From Struthio camelus (lineage: Eukaryota; Chordata; Aves; Struthioniformes; Struthionidae), in NCBI RefSeq assembly GCF_040807025.1, contig NC_090982.1, forward strand, positions 84,494,963 through 84,558,962: DNA of 64,000 bases, in the 5' to 3' direction. Below the pieces are notes generated by a model, which did no database searches, was not told where the DNA came from, and saw only the letters and a list, made by a program, of their open reading frames with translations. Shown here one piece after another: positions 37,051 through 48,449 of this stretch. Position numbers and translations under genes: made by a program. Every line of letters starts with the position of its first letter. Position 1 is the stretch's first letter.

Positions 37051-40000
37051 AATATCATCATGTTGGTGATTTTTTTCCGTTTTCCTTCAGTATCCTGCTG
37101 TTTGTAGAGTCCCTAAAATAAACCCTTTAAGCTCCGTGACTGGGTTACAGTTACCCAAATTCAGCGTTACTCCTTCTGACATGTGTTTATTTTGAATGTC
37201 TAGAATGTAAACGTGATTTCCAGACCACAGAAGCTTTCTTTTATCTCCTAGACCAGGGCAAGAACAATATTTCTGATTATAATGCTGGCGGGGGTGCCGG
37301 CGGATACGCAGGTAGCAGTACTGTGAGGCCCCTGTCCATCGCACCCTGCACTTCTAGCAATGCCGTTTCTGTGCAGTCGCTGTCTTCAGGCACAAAACAT
37401 GCTTTTTGGGTGCCCACGCAGCCTCCTTACTGCCGTTTCCGCATTTAAAATGGATGGGTAGACGAGGCATGAAGCGCTTGCCAGGTCCTCGCGGACCACA
37501 AGAGATGGTGCCACGCTGAACAGGGTTTTGGGAACCACCAAACTTTACCAGGGGATTCACTGCTTCAAAGGAAGAGGGTGACGGTAACTGTACTTGCATC
37601 GTGCTAAACTTAGTGCCCCATTGCCTTCCAGTCTTCTCAGCCTAATATGGAAGTAGGAAGAAAAGCAAACAAATTATTTTTCCAGCTTGTCCTGTGGAGA
37701 GGGGAGTTTGATTTAGTTCTGGTGTTTTTATCAAACGAGAAGGCTCTCACTAGTGTGAATAAGGAGGAACGTTTATCCGTTTATTTTAAATATCAAGATG
37801 GAAAACGAGAGGGAAGTTGGTTGGCTTTTCAGCCCCATTGAGTTCTTGGCTTTTGTGAATCTTGAAAATACAAATTATGGGCCTGGTGGTTGTTTCGGGC
37901 ACTCATGCAGAAATCAAAAATTTCATTTCAGGCGTATCGCCAGCTGAGGGAGAGCAGCTGTTTGGTGCAGATGTGGAAAGATGAGAGCTGACATATTCCT
38001 TAAATATTTTTTCTCCACCACCAAGAGGTACCCTGAGTGTTTGGACTTCACCATACACAGTATTGAATGCTTAACATTTCTCCTTAGTCACTCAACACAT
38101 CCTTCATAGCTTGGACTAGTTTGCTTTATGTTGCCACTTAGCTTTATGGGAACCGTCATTTTTGAGGTAGTCTGAGAACTGACCAAAGCTTGCCGAGCAG
38201 CTTTGATTTATGTTGCTTTTCTCAGTGAAATCGCTGGAATGTAGATTAATTTATTGGCTGAAAATACAGTTTGTCTGCCCTGAAATGGGAACTGCAAGGG
38301 TCTGAGTAAGTGAGTTAGCTGTCCAGTTCCCTGGAGGAGCTGTAAATTCAGCACCCTTTGAGTTCACCACCTCCGCTTTCTGCAGTATTGCTGCTTTTTC
38401 CCCTCTCCTTTTTGGGCCATAGTTTGTGAACGTCAACTTGCTGTAGCTTTCTCTCCGGAGCATCACAGGAACGGAGCTGAAATTTCCCTTCTCTGCAAAG
38501 GCAAGGAGCAGCCCTCCTGCAAAATGCAAACTTTTGACAGACAAGTCCTGCATCTAGATGGATCCCGAGTGAAAATAAGGCGAGTGCCCTCCTTTTACTG
38601 GAACTGAACAGTGGCTGAGGAGTCTGAAGCCTCGGGTCTATATCCTGATAACGGTGAGCTTATCAAAGCATAAATGCGTTTCTGCGGCGGATGCCCGTGA
38701 ACGGTAGGGGTACGTCGTCAGCCTTCATTTCATCCGAGAGGAAGCCGGGTTGCGCTCCTCGTAGCGCGACCCCGCAGACGGGGAGCACCCTCTGGAGCAG
38801 AGCTATGGGCCGGCGGCTTGTTGGCTCCCAGGCTGGCTTTTTTGTGATGAGTCCACTATTTCCCTAGGAGACAAACCCAGGGGGATGCTGCTGGCCTCAC
38901 GCTATAAAAGTGCTGCTATGCTGAGCTACGACGTAGCTGTCATGGGGAAAAAATACCCTACCAGGTCACAGGGCCACCGCAGGGTTCACGTGGCTAAATG
39001 CCAAGCCGTGGGGTACGAAAGTCTGCTAGCGAGCTCTGAGCAGCCTGGCTATGAGCCCATAGCTCCCGGGGGAAAGGAGGGTTAGGGCAGGTTAATTATC
39101 CGAATTAATTCTCAGCAATCATATCTTCTCTCATTCCTCCTTTTGCTATGCCTAAAGCTAAGCCTTTTAGTCTTCTCCTCAAAAAAGGGGCGCTGCACTC
39201 CCCTGAAGGCTGTAGTCCCTTTTCTCTCTGCCAATTCTCAGTCACATTCATTTTTAATGGCTGTAGGTGATGCAAATTGAAAGCAGAACTGCTGGAGTCC
39301 GACCAGCACCTTCTACAACGGGTTTCCTATGTGTTGTCTCTAACAAAATGCCGTAGAGCGGAGGATTGCGCTTGGCTTGTCCATGGCTTTGTAGCGCTGA
39401 TCGCTTTTGGCTGGCCCAATAAGGGCCCCCAAACCTTTCCTCTGTTTCTCTTTGGCCAGGTCACTATGTGCACCTTCAGCTCTGTGTTATCAAACTCCAT
39501 GTCATGTGTATCACTCCACCTCATCCAAGCTCATCCAGTTCTTCCAGAGGTGACAGGACTGCACGAGTCTGGGCGATCAGCAATTTTTAATAGAAAACGC
39601 CAACTTCATATGCCAAGGTCACTCGCAAAAAACGTTAAAGTAGCTTAGTTTCAAAGCTGATCTCTCTACGGGAGCCAACGTCTAGCACGGTCCCCCAGTA
39701 TGCATTTAATTGCCTGCATCCTAAAATATCCCGATGTCCCTCCTAGCTGCAATGACGGCCCTTTGGATCACCCCAGGGCTCTGCAGCGTGCACCTCGAGG
39801 AGAAGCTGCCGTTTGGAAACGGGGAGGCGCGGGAATTCCCCGTCTGCGCTTCTGGCTACGCAGGAGGTTCTGGCCCTTTGCGTTACGCTCCGGCAGTGCT
39901 ACCTACCGCTGTCCTGTGAACCCAAAGAGGACCTTTACCGTCAGGGGTGGCAGGGCTGGAGGGAGGTTTTTAAGACCCGAATAGGACCTGTGTTGCCCTC

Positions 40001-43000
40001 GCATTGGGTGCGGTGTTCTTACTCATAGCTCATCTTACCTGGCGCAGGATAGGACAGAGATTCATGAAAGTATAATTTTACTGCTTCTCCGCGTGATTGC
40101 CCTCCCCATTCAAGTCCAGTTATTCACGCTCTCCCTGGGCTGCCCGTGACAAAACCACCAAGTAAAAATACCCCTCGAGGGACCTGCGCCAGTTACAAAT
40201 CACCCGCCGAACGCTCCACATCTATTTTCTGACATCTCACCAACCCTTCAGCTCTGCCAGCGTTTTGCACCTCTAATGATTTCTATCATCCACACAACGA
40301 AGCGTTGCAGGACGCAGTGACAGGCTGGAAACCATCTCCTTCGCCGGGCTGTCGTTCTCCACTCCATTAGCACCATCTCGTCCTCGTTTCCGAATTGCTC
40401 AGAGTTGCAACAGTCCATCCGAGACCTCTGCTAGCAGGGAAGGGCACCATGAGAAAGCCTGCAATGAAGCAGCCGTGAGGGCTGATGAACAGATTTGGGC
40501 AAACGGATGGTTCTGCTGGGCGTTTGGGGTTGGCACAGTGAGGGAGCCTGTAGGTCCCACAGACAAGTATTTAGGGGGAGCAGTAATTTATTGGTAATTG
40601 GTAGGTGACTCCTTGACTGCTCCTGCAGCTTTGCATCTTCTGGAGGAGGTGGCCGACCCCCTGAGCAGAAAGGTTGCCTTTCACACTGTGGGAGTGGACC
40701 TCAAACGAGGGGCAGCCGTCAGAAATCACCCTCAGTTTGTCAGAGAGCAGAACTCTTCAGAGAACTGTTTTCGGTCTGTTTTGGTCTTAAAGTACCTGGT
40801 GGGTCTGGAAAGGTAAGAGCAAGAGATTATCTGGACAGAGTTCTGGCAGCTGAGCAGACGTAGGAGGAAGAGTTTGGAGAAATACCTGCATTTCTGTGCT
40901 TTCCCAAGCCAGCCTCGCAAACTGCTGGCGGTTTGTTCTTGCAGGTCCAATTCTCCCTGAAACAAAGGAAAAAAACAAGCCTTGAGAGTCACCTAATGCT
41001 TAGGCATCGTGTTGGGCTTGGGGAAAGCCAGAGCAGCCGGTGGCCAGGGGCTGGGAGCACTGTGGCTGTATGCGCTTGCTGTGTTTGTCTGTGCTTTGCA
41101 GTGTTTGTTTTTGGATGTTTTGTCCAGCATCCCCAGAATACAGCAAATAACCAGCCACTCCACCGCTCCCCGAGGGAGCAGCAGCCCTTTATCTGAACAC
41201 CTAAACCAACCTCGTGGCTTTTTGGTGTCTAGAGGCTTCAGAGAAGGTGCGACGCTGCTCAAATTATCATGCATTACTTAACGCTGGAGAGAGTAAACAG
41301 ATGCCTTCGCTTAAATAATTGAGGACGCTGTGTCCTTTTCCTGCGGTGTGTCCTTCCGTGAGCAAGCCAAAGGTCTTCTTGCAAGGTGCTTCCTTGTGGA
41401 GCTACTCACAATTATGTCAATAGGCGGTGTCAGACATAGCGTTGACAACACCACCACCACCAGACCAGCGAAGCAGAGGTCTTTGTACCGATGCTGATGT
41501 ATTAATTTGCCTTGGAGGCGTCTCAGCACCGTATTCGCAAGCAAAGCTTTCGTAAGTATACAGGTAAACTGGCACGGTGTGATTCATTTTAACTCCCTCC
41601 TCCAGCACGTCTCTGCAAAACCTGCTGGCCACACAGGCTGTTGGAATAGCAAACCAGCACCATTGCCACCAACCTTAAGCCCCAGTTTATCTGCACAGGC
41701 TGTCAGACATACCCTCAGTGAAGAGCATCAGGTAGCCCCAGTGCAGTCCTTGGACTCCCTTTCTGGAGCCGGACCCATGTCACCACCTGGGGCCCTGACC
41801 TGTAACACCTGGCACATGATTAAGTGTCAAGGAACAGCATGCTGCCCTACCACTGCTGTAGGAAGACAAAAAACTCTCAATATTGTTCTTAATTCACTTT
41901 TTTCCATCATTATGCCCACTGCATACTATTTATAGGTCAGAATTAAGGCTTTTCTTGGTTTCTCAGGTGAGCTGAAAGTCCAGACTGAAAGTTCACCCTA
42001 GGCTTTGAAGTCTGCTGTCTACCTGCAGTGACCAGGGTATAGGGGGAGCTTGCAACTCGTGGGATCATGGCAAGTCACCCTCAGGGTGAATTTACTGCTT
42101 CTCTGCTCCATGCATTTCTCATTTGGCAATGCCTAGGGCACGTCCTCTCAATTTATGTCGCTTCACAAGCTCAAGCATGTTGGTGAGGAGATCTGTGGTG
42201 CTCGGCTGATGGCAGGGGGTGTCCATGGTGGAAGCAGGAGGAGGAACAGACAAGGAGATGTAAAAAGGGCAGGTTTTGATGGCACCCACGTGAGCAGGTC
42301 ATAAAGGTCACAGCACATCTGCCTGCAGCTTCCTGGGACAACCTAAAGCAAGGGACTGCCTACACCCAGGTGGAAACAAAAGCAACCAAAACACAGGGCA
42401 GATGCAAACCATTAAGAGAAGATGGTGGGAAGACAGCAGGAGATTTCAGACACCCAGATAAGGAGACAAAACACCGAGTAAAGAAATCCTAAGGACCCTG
42501 CAGAGGTGGGACAGGGTGGAGACACAAAGGCCAAAGTCATTCTCAGCTCCTGAAGGACACAAATGACACCTGGAAGCAGCACCTGGTCGCCAACCCCAGA
42601 AGAACCCAGGACCGCTGCCTCGGGGCTGGATGTCGGGGCTGGTGGCTCCTTTTTAGAGTAGAAATCAAGAGATGGCTGCTTCCCAGTCTGATGACAGATA
42701 GCCAAGTGATGGAGAGCAGAGGGCTACTGTGCTTCGCAGCAGGACGTGACTCATTTCTCAGCTGCTGGAAATGATCCAACACCCCGAACAACCCTTTTGC
42801 CCTTGCGTTTCCATTTCCCTACCCGAGCGCAGGCAGCCTGACCCACTGCTGCAACCTGGCACACCAAGAGTGGGGCTCGTTTCTGCGGAGCTCGACTGTC
42901 CAAGCTGGTTTTCCCCCACCACCTCGATGGAGGAGGGACAGCAGCTCACGGCAGGTGTCTTGCATAGGCTCGCACGGCTGGAAGCGAGGTGAAGATGCTG

Positions 43001-44700
43001 CTTAGTTCACCCCTTCCCCAGCGGTCTAGCCCCAGTGCTTCTCTCCCACCGTCACTAGGATTTTGGCTGTCTGTACCTTTCCTTCCAGGAAGGTAAGTCT
43101 CTCCTTGAAGGCTGCCGTCAGCGGGACGCTCTCGTCCGCAGAGCCGGACGCAGCCCCTCGGCTCCTCTCCCCCGCAGCTCTCTGCTGGTGGCTCCCCCAG
43201 CATCTCCCCGTCTTTCTGTGCCTGGCAGCGAGACGGGGATTTGCCCTGGGTGCCTAAACCCACGACCGCCCTGCCCGGCGGGGTCTGCCCCGACGTGATT
43301 TAACGCCAGCGACGGAGGACCGGGCCGAGAAACGCTGGCGGGACGAACGTCCCCCGCTCTTTCGGGGGCTCCCACTGCACTGTGGTCGCTCAGCATGTAG
43401 TGATTTAAGGGAGGCCAAAAAAACAAAAAAACAACCCCACCATGGACCCTGGGTGCAGCGCTCACCGCACCTCTGGCCGCCGACGGTTGTTCAGCCCCGA
43501 AAGGCCGGGAACGGCCCCGGGAAAGGCGCTAGATGGCACCAAAGGCGGACGCGGTTTCGCGGTTTTCCTAAGCCAGCGCTGCAGAAACCCCCGGGTTAAA
43601 CCTCCCCGAGTGGGGTTGGGGCGGGGGGGGGGAAGCAAAAATAGTGCAAAGTTACTCGTAAAAACGGAGCTATTTTGTTTCCAAAACGGTCCAGCGCAAA
43701 CGGCTTAGAGGGTTTGCTGTGCGTGGGGCGTTTTGCTCTGGTGGCGTGGGAGGGCGATTTGGGCACGGGGCAGGGTTGGGGTCAGACGTCAGGGTTTGGA
43801 GGGAGCGGAGATTTCGGATACTGGGAATTAACCGTACGGAAGGGATCGCAGCCGCACGGCCGGGGCTGGGGGGAAGCGGAGGGCTGATTTTAAGGGCAAT
43901 CTGGGCCTTTTGTGGCTTTGCAGACGCACTGGGCTTTGGAGCAAAAGGGTGTGCAGGAACGGGGTGAAAAACCTAAAAACTTAAAAACAAACAAAAAAAA
44001 AAAAAGGCCGCACTTTTTGTCTGTAAGTAGCCGGGGTTTGGGGGCAGGTCTCCCCGCAGCCAGGCCGGGTCCTGGCATTAGGTCGGGGCCACGCAGCCGG
44101 CAAGGAAAGGGTTAAGCAGCTTCAGGTTGCAAACTGCCCCGTTTTAATCCAGATCGGGGGTGGGAGGGGGGAATAAATAAATAAATTAAACAGTAATCCA
44201 GGCGAGCCAATCCATAGCGCATAAACGTTAGGAGCCTGCCGCCTGCTTAAGCCCTCCAGCTGTGCGCCGTGGATAAAAGTTAAGCGCGGATTAAAGAGGC
44301 TCCCGGCCCCGGGGTAGCGGGGCCAAAAGGACGCGGCCAAAAATGTAGCAAAAATAAGGAAAAAAAAGAGCCGGAAACGGTGCAAAGGGCAGCAAAAAGC
44401 CATCCCTCGGCGTCGCGCCGAAAAAAGGCTCTCGAGGGCCGAGGAAGCGGCGCGTCCAGGCGGTTTTAGTCCTTTGGCGAGTTAACAAAAACCTGCATTT
44501 CGGGCTGATGGCAAATCGTTCTCACGATTTTTTTTTTTTATTATAATTATTTGTCGGTTGTGCCCTGGGCTGCTGCTCCGCAGAAACCCGCGGGGCTGTT
44601 TGCTGCTCCGCGTCCCCTCGGGCATCGCCCCGAGCCGCTTCGGGGGCCGCGATGCACCAGTCCGGCGCAACCCCTTAATCGGTTCTCAGCCTAACTAGGG
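37051..44700. other. ARK2N-RNF165 intergenic region, no gene recognised
   Basis: About 7.6 kb becomes steadily more GC-rich to the right. Open frames here (for example 37354-37599, 39277-39648, 41507-41935, 43118-43465) overlap on both strands and show no conserved motif, so none is called. No transposon was recognised. Around 44190-44310 there are homeodomain-like cores (taatcc, ggattaaag) in an otherwise GC-rich context, the most regulatory-looking part. A 12-base G run sits in 43619-43632. Confidence 0.7.
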
Positions 44701-44706
44701 CGGCCG

Positions 44707-44723
44707 GACAATAGGCTATTGTC
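44707..44723. promoter_or_regulatory. Palindromic SOX-like dimer site
   Basis: GACAATAGGCTATTGTC is a perfect 17-bp palindrome around a single central base. It places two ACAAT cores head-to-head five bases apart, the arrangement preferred by dimerising SOXE proteins (SOX8/9/10). It lies 2.1 kb upstream of the RNF165 start in GC-rich DNA. Binding is inferred. Confidence 0.4.
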
Positions 44724-44979
44724 TGTCCCGCCGCCAGTTCCCGCGGGGCTTCGCCGCAAATTTGAAATGGCTTTTAAAAAATAAAAATAGAGCGGGTCAG
44801 AGCTCTCGCCACATGTCGCTTTTCTCATGCAAATACTGGGGGGGTTTCAGCGAGGGTGGGAAGGGAACCGAAAAAAATCAGCGGTGTCGAGGTGCGTGGT
44901 GCGCACGCAGGTGCGTAGGGGAGCCCGATGCGTTTCTTGGCGTAGGGGATGCAGGGCCGGAGGCGAGAGCGCTGCGTGG

Positions 44980-46560
44980 ATGTGGCAACGTGTGCGTGTG
45001 GGCACCCATGGCCCTGTGTCTGTGCACCCCGTGCACATGTGTGTTTGCACCTTTGGGTGTGCAGCATGCATGTGCCAGAGTGCGGGTGTGTGCATCTGCG
45101 TGCATGTGTCTTCCTGTGGGCATGTGTACCTATGTGCAGGTGTACAGGTGTGCAGCTGTACGTGAGCGTGTCGGTGTACATGTACGTACAGGTGTACATG
45201 TGTGCAGGTGTAGGTATCTGCACATATGTGCGCATGTGCAGGTGTGGGCAGGGGCAGGGGTACATGCTAGTGCAGGGGTACATGTGTGCACACAGGTATA
45301 TGTGTGCAGGTGTGTGTGTGTGCACGCAGGTGTGCATTTGTCCATACGTGAACATGTGCAGGTGCACGTGTGTGCAGGTGTGCATGCATGCAGGTGTGCA
45401 CGTATGCAGGTGCACATGCATGTGCAGGTGATATGTGTGCAAGCACATGTGTGCATGTGTACAGGCATGCACATGTGCAGGTGCACATGTGTGCACAGGT
45501 GCACATGTGTGCAGGTGCACACGGGTGTGCAGGTGTGTGCATGTGCAGAGGCCTGTGTGTGCCTGTGTGCATGTGTGCAGACGTGCATGCATGAGCAGGA
45601 GTGCAGGGGCACACGCGTGTGCAGATGTGCATGTGTGCAGATGCGCATGTGTGCAGGTGTACATAAGTGTGCAGACGCCCATTTGTGTGCAGATGTGCAC
45701 ACATATGGATGCACGTGTATACATACCAGCATATACGTTGTGCTGGCATGCACTTGTGCAGATACCGATGCATGTGCAGACGGGCACACGTGTAGATTCA
45801 TGTATGTGCAGATGTGTACATACATCTCCTGGTGTGCATGTGTGCAGATGCCCATGCATGTGCTGATGCACATTCATGCGCAGATGTGCACCTCTGTAGA
45901 TGCACATGTGTGCAGGTGCACATATGTGTGCAGGTGTGCACGTGTGCAGTTGCACACATGTAGATGCATGTTTGTGCAGGTTCCCATATGTCTGCCGGTG
46001 TACATATGTGCAGGTGCACATACCTGTGCAGGTGTGCATGGGTGCGGGTACCCATGCATGTGCAGATGTGCAGGCGTGTAGATGCACATACGTGCAGGTG
46101 CACATGCATTGTGCCAGTGTGGACATGTGCTGATGCTCATGCGTGTGCAGATGTGCATGCGTGCAAATGCACGTGTGTGCAGATGCACATATGTGTGCAG
46201 GAGTGCATGCATGCCGTTGCCCATGCGTGTGCAGATGCACATGTGTAGATGCATCTATGTGCAGGTTCACACACGTCTGCCGGTGTGCATGTCTGCAGGT
46301 GCCCATACATGTGCAGGTGTGCACGTGTGTGGGTTCCCCTGCGTGTGCAGATGTGCACACATGTGGATGCACGCGTGTGCAGGCGCACACATGTTGTGCC
46401 GGTGTACACTTGTGTGGGTTCCCCTGCGCGTGCAGATGTGCACGCGCGTAGATGCACGTGTGTGCAGGTGCCCATGCGCCTGCAGGCGCGCACAATCGCG
46501 TGCAGGTGCACGTGCGCGCAGGTGCACCCGCGCGCACGCGCCCTCGCGCCCGCGCGCCCG
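44980..46560. repeat. TG/CA-rich minisatellite upstream of RNF165
   Basis: About 1.6 kb consists of degenerate tandem units of roughly 12 to 18 bases around 'tgtgcaggtgcacatg' or 'tgtgcagatgtgcac'. The sequence is largely alternating purine-pyrimidine, a Z-DNA-prone form. A longer-range repeat is visible: the block from 45961 (tagatgcatgtttgtgcagg, then gtctgccggtgt) recurs 285 bases later from 46246. Tgggttcccctgcg recurs 85 bases apart at about 46330 and 46415. Because units contain few stops, long open frames appear in several frames on both strands, up to 675 codons on the minus strand. They encode Cys/His/Val/Met repeats and are not genes. Confidence 0.93.
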
Positions 46561-46620
46561 GCCCCGCCTCCGCGCCTGCGCCCCTGCGCCGAGGCTCCCC
46601 GCACGGCGGCGCCACAGCGC

Positions 46621-46666
46621 GCTCCACCTCCCCCTCCCTCCTCCCCTTCCCCCTCCCATCCCGCGC
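46621..46666. repeat. Polypyrimidine tract in RNF165 promoter
   Basis: A nearly pure C/T stretch (ctccacctccccctccctcc onward) lies just upstream of the CCAAT boxes. Such tracts occur in TATA-less promoters and can adopt triplex forms. Function here is inferred. Confidence 0.5.
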
Positions 46667-46668
46667 CG

Positions 46669-46850
46669 CCCATTGGCCGGGGCGCGGCGGCGGGGCGGGG
46701 CGCGGCGGCGGGCGGCGGGCTCCCATTGGCCGCGGCCGCCTTTGTGTGAGCGGCGGCTGCGCCCGGCTCCCATTCGAGCGTCGGAGGGGCCGGCGGGACC
46801 GAGCCGGGCCGCTGCCGCCGCCCGCCCGCGCGCGCCACAAAGGCCGCAGC
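46669..46850 (+). promoter_or_regulatory. RNF165: RNF165 proximal promoter and 5' UTR
   Basis: Two inverted CCAAT boxes (CCCATTGGCC) lie at 46669-46678 and 46722-46731, flanking GC boxes (GGGGCGGGGC) near 46692-46701. There is no TATA box, so this is a CpG-island promoter with NF-Y and Sp-type sites. A CCTTTGT at 46739-46745 and an ACAAAGG at 46837-46843 form a distant inverted pair of SOX/TCF-like cores. The start site is not determinable; the ATG context (A at -3, G at +4) is strong. Confidence 0.65.
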
Positions 46851-46911
46851 ATGGTCCTGGTGCACGTCGGCTACCTGGTGCTGCCCGTCTTCGGCTCCGT
46901 GCGCAACAGAG
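46851..46911 (+). CDS. RNF165: RNF165 (ARK2C) coding exon 1, partial gene
   Basis: The exon encodes MVLVHVGYLVLPVFGSVRNR plus the first base of a Gly codon, matching the human RNF165 N-terminus, which continues with exon 2 outside the window. It ends at ACAGAG with the donor GTACCG at 46912, phase 1. RNF165/ARK2C is a RING-H2 E3 ubiquitin ligase of the Arkadia family. It enhances BMP-SMAD signalling in motor-axon growth, and its RING lies at the C-terminus, beyond this window. Only 20 residues are present here, but the match and the CpG-island promoter make the identification firm. It follows ARK2N in the same orientation as in human 18q21. Confidence 0.95.
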
Positions 46912-47114
46912 GTACCGCGGCGTGCGCGGGGGCCGCGGGTTCGCGTCCCGGGGCCGCTGCTCGCGGTGGGGCTGGGCGGGGGGGTGCCTGGCCGCCGCTC
47001 GCCGCCCCGGCCGCGGGGGTCTGCCTCCCCCCCCACCCCCCCCAGCCACCACGGAGAGAGGAAACAAACAAAAAAAAAAATTGGAAAAAAATATTTTTTT
47101 TTATAGGCTGCTTT

Positions 47115-47127
47115 CCCCCCCCCCCCC
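47115..47127. repeat. Poly(C) run, first of a series
   Basis: This is the first of at least thirteen uninterrupted G or C runs of 11 to 16 bases between 47.1 and 52.7 kb. The others begin near 47519 (G), 48646 (C), 49376 (G), 49574 (G), 49768 (C), 49894 (C), 49955 (C), 50036 (G), 50377 (G), 51441 (C), 52495 (C) and 52703 (C). All are within RNF165 intron 1. Confidence 0.9.
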
Positions 47128-47997
47128 GCCAACCGATTAATCCCCGTTTTTTATTTGTTTATTTTTAATTTAATTTATTTTTTTGGCTTCCCTCCTCGTT
47201 TTTTGCCCGCTCCGGCGCAGCCCCGCGCCCGACCCGCTCGTGAAGCTCCCCCGCTCGCCCCTGCTTTAATTTCCTTTTGTTATTTATTGATTTATTTTTA
47301 AATTATTATTATTTCAACACCCCCTCCCCGCTCCTTCCCCCCCCCCTTCCCCACCTTTTTTTTCCCCGTCGTAGCGTAGCCACCAGGCCCATTTCCAGCG
47401 TAGCCGTAGGCGATAACAGCCATTTTTGTATCTTCATCTTGTTTAGCTAAGTACATTGCACTGTAAATTCCTGTTAAGTGGATTCATTTTGCTTTGGTCG
47501 CTGGATGCGCTTTCCGCCGGGGGGGGGGGGGGACGGGGGTGGCAGTGGGGGCCGTGGCCCGGCGGCCGGGCTGGGGTCAGTCATGGCCCATGTGAAAAAA
47601 AAATTAAAAAAAAAAAAAAAAGGAAAGGAGGGGGGGAAAAGTGGGGAGGTGCAGGGAAAAATTTCGGCGATTTGTTATGATGGGTTAAATTTAAAAGGAA
47701 AAAAAAAAAGGGGTGAAAATTTTGCAATGGTGTGCGATTTGTCAAAATTCATTAAAAAAAAAAAAAAAAGCCGCGATTAAGTGCGGTATACCTTAATGCA
47801 AAAAATAAATAAAAATGGGGGAACCGGATCTGTGGTTGCATGGAGGGGGGGGGGCGGCGGCGGCAGCACCCCAGAGCCACTCTCAAAAAAGAGAGGCGGA
47901 CTACTGGCAAAATGGGTTTCCATTAAACAGGGATAAACATATATATTTTTTTCCTCTGCTGTGCCGAATTACTTCCTGGTCTTATTCCATGGGTAAA

Positions 47998-48062
47998 ATT
48001 TTATTTTATCTATTTATTTATTTTCATTTCTATTTATTTATTTACTTATTTATTTATTTCTC
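47998..48062. repeat. (TTTA)n microsatellite
   Basis: Imperfect tatttatttattta repeats occur here, with a second similar patch at 48186-48237. Both are flanked by long T runs. Confidence 0.85.
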
Positions 48063-48443
48063 CTGTATTATATTTATCCTTTTGGTTGTGTACCTCCACT
48101 TTTTTTTTTTTGTTTGGTTGGTTTTTTTTTTTTCTTGTACTAAAACTAAAGCATGGTCTGTATTATTATTATTATTTCTTTTAAAGAAATTATTTATTTA
48201 TTTAATCTCTCTCTCTATTTATTTATTTATTTTATTTTTCACATTACCTAGTTGCCGATGTAAAGCTCTCCGTAGAGGCATTACCCTGCTGAAATGTAAT
48301 GTGCTGTAGCCTGTACATCTGCTCCGTGTACGCCGCTTTTGTTCTGTTGCCCTTCCATGGCATGGTGGGCCTTGCCTTTTTGTATTGTGTGCATGACGAC
48401 ATTGTTACACACGACTCCACTAATACTAATATACGATCTTCTC

Positions 48444-48449
48444 AATAAA
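48444..48449 (+). terminator. Candidate intronic poly(A) signal in RNF165 intron 1
   Basis: AATAAA is followed by a T-rich then GTGT-containing downstream region (agttttttcctctattaacc, then tagtgtgct). The ~200 bases before it (48243-48440) are balanced, non-repetitive sequence standing out from the surrounding low-complexity DNA. This looks like the end of a transcript rather than a chance hexamer. A short RNF165 first-exon transcript or a noncoding RNA could end here. Confidence 0.3.

Larger units (their letters stand above)
46480..47020. promoter_or_regulatory. RNF165: CpG island at RNF165 5' end
   Basis: This segment is very rich in G+C and undepleted in CpG (runs such as gcgcgcacgcgcc and ggcgcggcggcggggcgggg). 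It spans the presumed transcription start, the start codon and the first donor of RNF165. It begins inside the last units of the minisatellite. Confidence 0.85.

Noticed and set aside
44825..46852. Very long Cys/His-rich open frames on both strands (675 codons minus, 439 and 352 codons plus)
   Set aside because: They are produced by the tandem TG/CA repeat, which lacks stops in several frames at once. There is no non-repetitive protein core and the frames overlap the RNF165 promoter.
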